Source of the DNA: an uncultured Streptomyces sp.
GTDB taxonomy: Bacteria; Actinomycetota; Actinomycetes; Streptomycetales; Streptomycetaceae
Length of the DNA: 64,000 nt
Assembly (NCBI RefSeq): GCF_947488945.1
Contig: NZ_CANLBS010000012.1
Location: 1-64,000, forward strand
Direction: 5' to 3'
Shown: piece after piece, positions 59,923 to 64,000 of the stretch
Numbering within the stretch: the first letter of the stretch is position 1
Layout of the letters: each line of letters starts with the position of its first letter
Program-made: the position numbers and the translations under genes
The notes under the pieces: generated by a model
Databases searched by the model: none
What the model saw: only the letters and a program-made list of their open reading frames with translations
Told to the model about the DNA's origin: nothing

Positions 59923-61239
59923 CTACGCGGCGTCCAGGGCGTCCTGCACGGCCTTCATGAACTGCTCGGGGCTCATGCTCCCGGTCGCCAGCCCGGCCGC
60001 GTTGGTCTGGCTGACGGTGGTGGCCTTGGTGCTGAACAGCGCCTCGAACCACAGGACGTTCTGCTTCGATCCGCTGATGGTGGTGCGGACCTGGGAGGCG
60101 ACCTCGGTGGTGGACTCGACCGGGGTGTTGACCTTGAAACCGGAGATCGAACCGTGGTCCTTCAGGGCGGTGCTGCCGAAGTTCTTCGCGATGCAGGAGA
60201 CCCAGTCCCCCGTCTTCGCGTCGAACGACTTCGCGTTCAGGCCGATGCCCAGGCCGACGTTGGACGGGTACTGGTCCGCGGAGCCCTTGCCGCCCGTCAC
60301 CGCGGGGAACGGCATGAAGCCGACGTTGTCCGCTCCGACCTTGTTCTGCTTCTCGTCCGCGATGTTGGTCAGTGCCCAACTGCCCATGTAGAACATGCCG
60401 GCCTTGCCGGAGAGGAACTGGTTCATCGCGGTGTCGTAGTCGATGGAGCCGACGCCCTTGCCGAAGTAGCCCTTCTCGCCGAGAGCGGCTATCTCCTGCG
60501 CCGCCTTCAGGTACTCCGGGTCGGTCAGCTTCGCCTTGCCGTCGGCCACCGCGCGGAGCGCGTCCGGGCCGAGGCTGCGGTACAGGTACGTGCTCACCAG
60601 CCGGGTGATGGGCCAGCCCTGCTGCCCGGAGGCGGAGAACGGCTGGACGCCCTTCGCCTGCAACGCCGCCGCGGCGTCGACCAGTTCGTCCCAGGTGCCG
60701 GGGACGGCGATGCCGTTGTCCGCGAAGAGCTTCTTGTTGTAGAAGATCCCCTCGATGTTGTATTCGTACGGCAGCACCTCGACCTTGCCGCCGTACAGCG
60801 CCTTGACGGTCGAGACGGCGGCGGGTTCGAGCTGGTCGAACACGCCGAGGTCCGTCAGCTCCTTCTCCAGGTCGGCGACCTTGCCGGAGGTGTAGAGCTG
60901 CTGCGTCAGCGCGGGGGCGTTGCCCGCCGCGAACTGGACCGGCAGGGCGTTCTGTCCGGCCAGCAGCTGGAGCTTCTGGTCCAGGCCGGACTGGGGAACG
61001 GTCTCCACCTTCAGCGGCAGCGCCTTCTCCGCCTTCGCGCACGCCCCCTTCGCCAGGGTGCCCAGCGCGGTCTTCACGGTGGTGTTCTCGTTGACGCTCA
61101 GATAGGAGAAGTTCTCCGGCGCGGAGGCGCCGGCCGCCCCCGAGCCTCCGCAGGCGGTGGTCAGGAGCGCCATCGCGGCGGCGCCGGTGGTGAGGCCGGC
61201 GTACCGGAGTCTTCCGGCGAGGGACGAACGGACGTTCAC
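59923..61239 (-). CDS. Sugar ABC transporter substrate-binding lipoprotein
   Basis: A 438-aa family-1 solute-binding protein. The signal peptide ends in a lipobox-like LTTAC (about residue 30). It shows LAGQNALPVQFAAGNAPALTQQLY, IEGIFYNKKLFADNGIAVPGTWDELV (in part) and a C-terminal GSMSPEQFMKAVQDALDAA. It is the first gene of the operon binding protein, permeases, GH78, GH3, so the ligand is probably a rhamnose-containing oligosaccharide. The promoter region carries AACGTT boxes beside a TATACA -10-like element. Confidence 0.95.
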   Translation of the reverse strand: MNVRSSLAGRLRYAGLTTGAAAMALLTTACGGSGAAGASAPENFSYLSVNENTTVKTALGTLAKGACAKAEKALPLKVETVPQSGLDQKLQLLAGQNALPVQFAAGNAPALTQQLYTSGKVADLEKELTDLGVFDQLEPAAVSTVKALYGGKVEVLPYEYNIEGIFYNKKLFADNGIAVPGTWDELVDAAAALQAKGVQPFSASGQQGWPITRLVSTYLYRSLGPDALRAVADGKAKLTDPEYLKAAQEIAALGEKGYFGKGVGSIDYDTAMNQFLSGKAGMFYMGSWALTNIADEKQNKVGADNVGFMPFPAVTGGKGSADQYPSNVGLGIGLNAKSFDAKTGDWVSCIAKNFGSTALKDHGSISGFKVNTPVESTTEVASQVRTTISGSKQNVLWFEALFSTKATTVSQTNAAGLATGSMSPEQFMKAVQDALDAA

Positions 61240-61313
61240 AGTGGGCTCCCTGTCATCGTGGAGGCGAAGCGGAGGACGACGTCCGGCACGGAAGCGGCTC
61301 GGAGAGAAGTTTT

Positions 61314-61450
61314 TGTATAACGTTCTTCACGTCGAAGTGGCACAACAGTGCCTGCGGCTCCGCATCCCGTCAAGACACTGCTACGTAACGTTGCGGAAAA
61401 GGCGCGTACTCAAACGGCGGCCGGTGAGGCATGATGTAGATCGTTGTATG
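61314..61450. promoter_or_regulatory. Divergent control region with AACGTT boxes
   Basis: AACGTT occurs at 61319-61324 and 61387-61392, and a related ATCGTT at 61440-61445. The first box touches TATACA (minus strand, 61319-61314), a likely -10 of the leftward operon. AACGTT with CG at the centre is typical of LacI-family operators. The divergent LacI gene starts at 61478, so it probably represses itself and the operon through these boxes. Confidence 0.6.
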
Positions 61451-61477
61451 GGATCGAGAAACCCGGGGTGCACACGA

Positions 61478-62521
61478 ATGGACACGTCGTCCAAGCGCGG
61501 CAAGCGCGTGACCATCACCGACGTGGCACAGCACGCGGGCGTCTCCACCGCGGCGGTGTCCAAGGTGCTCCGCAACGCCTACGGAGTGAGCGGGGCGATG
61601 CAGGAGAAGGTCCGGGCCGCCATGGCGGAGCTCAACTACCGGCCGCACGCGGCCGCCCGGGGCATGCGGGGCCGGACCTACACGATCGGTGTCCTGCTCG
61701 ACAACATCCGCAACACCTTCTTCGCGGACATCCTGGAAGGCGTGCGTGACCAGCTCCGCGACAGCGAGTACACCGTCCTCATCGGAGCCCCCGGCTTCCG
61801 GCAGGCCGACCAGTCGAAGACCATCCAGTCCCTGGTCGACCGCCAGATGGACGGGCTCATCCTGATCGCACCGGGAACTCCCCGGTCGGAAGTGCTCGCG
61901 ACGGCCGCGGAGACGCCCACCGTCGTCATCGGCCACCACGATCCGGCCGAGGTGCACGACTCCGTCGTGGACGCGGACGGCACCGGGGCCGGGCTGGTCG
62001 TGGACCACCTCGCGGCGCTCGGGCACCGGCGCATCGCTCTCATCTCGGCGCCCGGCAGCAAGAACGGCCAGTGGAAGAAGACCCCCGAGATCGCCCTCAC
62101 CGAGGGATACCTGGAGGCGATGGAGCGGCACGGGCTGCGCGAGCACGCGCAGGTGCTGCCCACCGCCTACACCGACGAGGGCGGATACGCCGCCGGCATG
62201 CGCCTGCTGGCCAGCCCCGAACCCCCGACCGCCGTCATGGCCGGAGCCGACGTCGCCGCGCTCGGCGTCTACCGCGCCGCACACCAACTGGGACTGCGCA
62301 TCCCCGAGGACGTCTCGCTGGTGGGCTACAACAACACCGCCGTCGCCGCACTGGCCCCCGTCCAGCTGACCAGCGTCGACCAGGCCGGCCACACCATGGG
62401 CGCGTCGGCCGCGAAGATGCTGATCGAGCGGGTCGAGGGGCAGCGGGACCGCGCCATGCAGACCACCATGACCCCCCGCCTCATCGTCCGCCGCAGCACC
62501 TCCGCACCGGCCGCCCCCTGA
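61478..62521 (+). CDS. LacI-family transcriptional regulator
   Basis: A 347-aa repressor. The HTH is VTITDVAQHAGVSTAAVSKVLRN (in part, about residues 11-33), with the hinge helix NYRPHAAARGMRG. The sugar-binding core follows (TIGVLLDNIRNTFFADILEGV, VVIGHHDPAEVHDSVVDADG, VSLVGYNNT). The start is ATG 61478. It is divergent from the rhamnoside operon, and the effector is probably rhamnose or an oligosaccharide containing it. Confidence 0.95.
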   Translation: MDTSSKRGKRVTITDVAQHAGVSTAAVSKVLRNAYGVSGAMQEKVRAAMAELNYRPHAAARGMRGRTYTIGVLLDNIRNTFFADILEGVRDQLRDSEYTVLIGAPGFRQADQSKTIQSLVDRQMDGLILIAPGTPRSEVLATAAETPTVVIGHHDPAEVHDSVVDADGTGAGLVVDHLAALGHRRIALISAPGSKNGQWKKTPEIALTEGYLEAMERHGLREHAQVLPTAYTDEGGYAAGMRLLASPEPPTAVMAGADVAALGVYRAAHQLGLRIPEDVSLVGYNNTAVAALAPVQLTSVDQAGHTMGASAAKMLIERVEGQRDRAMQTTMTPRLIVRRSTSAPAAP

Positions 62522-62606
62522 CGGGTTGTTCCCCCTGAGGACGTTCGCCCGGCCCCGTCGCCCGATGCGCGGCTCTGGACGCGCGGCTCCGGATGGGCAT
62601 CGGGCG

Positions 62607-62774
62607 TCAGCGGTCCGCGCCGATGAGTGCCAGCCGGACGGGGTCGATGATGAGGAGGCTGGTCGCCGGGGTGTCGCCGCGTGCGATTCCCTCGACGAGG
62701 CCGACCAGCTTGTCCGTGGGCCGCGCCGGGACCGTGGTCAGCCAGTTCCGCACCGGTATCTCCGCACCGGCCAT
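62607..62774 (-). CDS. Short hypothetical ORF
   Basis: 55 codons (MAGAEIPVRNWLTTVPARPTD...) with a protein-like composition and a natural end (DPVRLALIGADR). It is divergent from the broken SMI1 gene. I recognise no family. It may be a small real gene or a remnant of a longer one. Confidence 0.35.
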   Translation of the reverse strand: MAGAEIPVRNWLTTVPARPTDKLVGLVEGIARGDTPATSLLIIDPVRLALIGADR

Positions 62775-62817
62775 GAGGCAGTCGTCCCGCCCATCGTCCT
62801 GCCCTACGGTTGCCCGC

Positions 62818-63196
62818 ATGCCTGTCGAAGAGAACACCGGCCCCGCCCGCCTCGAGGCGGCATGGCGGAACATCACCGCATGGCTCGCCGAACACGCACC
62901 CCTCTCGCACGCCTCACTCCTGCCGCCCGCCACCGAGGCTGAGATCGAGCGCGCCGACACGCTTCTCAGCGATCGCCTCGGCTTTCAACTTCCCTCTGAG
63001 CTGCGTCAGTTGTGGCAACTGTGCGGTGGTGTGGAGCACCAGGACATCGAGGCCGACGAGCAGGGCGAGGTCTTCTCCGGGGGCGTTCTTCCCGGACGGG
63101 CTGCTTCTCTCACCGGCCAAGGCGCTGGGGCCGCGCCTTCCCGGGCCCGGGACGAAGGACTTCTGGGGCGCCGAGGTGGAACCCGGAACGTCTTGA
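62818..63196 (+). pseudogene. SMI1/KNR4 (SUKH) family gene, frameshifted
   Basis: The first part, MPVEENTGPARLEAAWRNIT...FQLPSELRQLWQLCGGVEHQDIEADEQGEV, is a typical SUKH-type immunity/cell-wall protein start. After 63075 the good sequence continues in the next frame (FFPDGLLLSPAKALGPRLPG...TKDFWGAEV). The shift is at the run GGGGG (about 63078-63082): with four G the frame reads SGAFFPDG and is continuous. The C-terminal third is missing as well. A small intact gene would have been about 170-200 codons. It is thus a dead immunity-like gene or a sequencing error in a G run. Confidence 0.75.
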
Positions 63197-63224
63197 TGAA
63201 TGTCGGATCGGTGAACCCGAACTT

Positions 63225-63480
63225 GTTCATCGATCCGGAGTTGACCTTCAGCGACATCGATGACCGGCCGCAGTTTTCTGCGAACGTCGGGGGCGTCGTA
63301 GCGGGTGTCGACCGGGGAGCCGAGGAGCTGCCGGGTCAGGCACGGGTCCCCAGGCGCGATCCCGGCCTCCTCCTCCACCTCGCGCAGCGCCGCGGCGAGC
63401 AGTCCGGTCAGGTCGTCTCGCTCGCCGGGGTGGCGGCCGAGGTACGTCTCGACGGTCTCACGGACCGAGGAAGAGCGGGG
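63225..63480 (-). pseudogene. NUDIX hydrolase relic with internal deletion
   Basis: On the minus strand the frame reads VRETVETYLGRHPGERDD, the usual N-terminus of actinobacterial NUDIX proteins. It then jumps at LLAA directly into ALREVEEEAGIAPGDPC, the second half of the Nudix box (REVEEEAGI). The middle, with the first half of the box (G-x5-E), is gone. No start codon is in place, and the C-terminus dissolves into the antisense of the SMI1 relic. A deletion between two short LLAA-coding repeats explains the structure. Confidence 0.7.
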
Positions 63481-63489
63481 GGCATGAGC

Positions 63490-64000
63490 GTCGTCTCACC
63501 TTCGACGGAGGGGCAGGGTGCTGCGGGGCCTGATGGGGGCGCGTGACTCGGTCGGCTCGCCGTCTCGTGATCGGGCGGCTGGGCGCCGCAGGAGGTGGGC
63601 GCAGCCTTCGGCGGGCACCCGTCCCCGGCGTAACCGTCGTTCGACGGACGTCAATGAGTTCCCGCTCGTGGAAGCGATGGTGCTGTTGCCGTGCTCAACG
63701 ACGCCGCAGCGATTTCGGACACCAGCGCTTTCGGACGGGCTGCGCACCCTGGATTGGAGCGGATCTTCGAAGGTGTGCGATGCGTCGACCCTTGCCGTGC
63801 AAGAGCACACAGCCTGCGGCTACTTGGCTGAAACGCATCTCGGCGCCGTGGGCCGGACGACTGCCCGGTCGACGGTGCCGTCGGAGCGGACAGCCTTCCG
63901 TTTTCGAAGGCGGACTTGTGAAGGCGGGGGTGTCGTTCTCCCTGTGGATCTGGGTGAGCGGGCCTCAGCCCAGCGGTGCACGGGTGGCCTCGGCATCCTC
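63490..64000. other. Right end, no recognisable gene
   Basis: The last 510 bases have lower GC than the rest and short frames on both strands (for example a minus frame ending at 63496 and a plus frame from ATG 63780). None resembles a protein family. It may be more debris or the start of a gene beyond the window. Confidence 0.5.

Noticed and set aside
63496-63810. 104-codon minus frame at the right end
   Set aside because: No family, start context or domain pattern; Ser/Arg-rich composition suggests non-coding DNA.

Overview
The window is a high-GC actinobacterial chromosome segment, almost certainly Streptomyces. Supporting features are GC-biased third codon positions, frequent GTG starts, ATGA/GTGA stop-start overlaps, a sugar ABC transporter with no dedicated ATPase, mycelial-type secreted polysaccharide lyases, and a hut cluster of the actinobacterial HutU/M20 amidohydrolase/HutF/HutI type. 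No insertion sequence, integrase, rRNA or tRNA was recognised.

Region 1 (1-12454) is a complete type I-E CRISPR-Cas locus. A leftward array (1-1114, cut by the window edge) and a rightward array (11083-12454, 23 repeats) flank cas3, casA, casB, cas7, cas5, cas6e, cas1 and cas2. The two arrays use the same 29-nt repeat and point away from each other. Their leaders share spaced sequence boxes, and the leader of the second array is partly inside the end of cas2. The main oddity is cas3: its reading frame is intact except for one in-frame amber codon in the HD nuclease domain. Every other cas gene looks intact, so adaptation and Cascade may work while target degradation is lost, or needs readthrough.

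Region 2 (12455-26000) starts with a HipA-like kinase plus DUF3037 pair. It continues with two SDR reductases, a peptide-binding lipoprotein, uracil-DNA glycosylase, a TPR-like protein, a small lipoprotein, a Gfo/Idh/MocA oxidoreductase, apolipoprotein N-acyltransferase, a double universal stress protein, an HTH-flavin-domain fusion and a secreted tyrosine phosphatase.

Region 3 (26000-33000) is a leftward histidine-utilisation operon, hutU, M20 amidohydrolase, hutF, hutI. A divergent RpiR-type regulator and candidate operators sit between them. HutF would give N-formylglutamate, and the M20 enzyme may supply the missing deformylase step.

Region 4 (33000-46170) is mixed. It holds DedA, a truncated endonuclease/exonuclease/phosphatase relic next to an intact membrane homologue, an aldo/keto reductase with an MFS exporter, a second MFS exporter, a small flavin/F420-type oxidoreductase, a DksA/TraR-like zinc protein, an MpaB-type oxygenase, a secreted pectate lyase with two LacI-type operators upstream, and a catalase.

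Region 5 (46168-51083) is a leftward 3-hydroxybenzoate/gentisate pathway: flavin hydroxylase, gentisate 1,2-dioxygenase, fumarylacetoacetate-hydrolase-family enzyme and a MarR regulator, with a VOC dioxygenase-like gene upstream. Region 6 (51233-62521) is a leftward oligosaccharide operon: solute-binding lipoprotein, two permeases, GH78 alpha-L-rhamnosidase, GH3 glycosidase with PA14, and a second solute-binding lipoprotein. A divergent LacI regulator controls it. The right end (62522-64000) is gene debris: a frameshifted SMI1/KNR4 gene and a NUDIX relic with an internal deletion, then about 500 bases with nothing recognisable.
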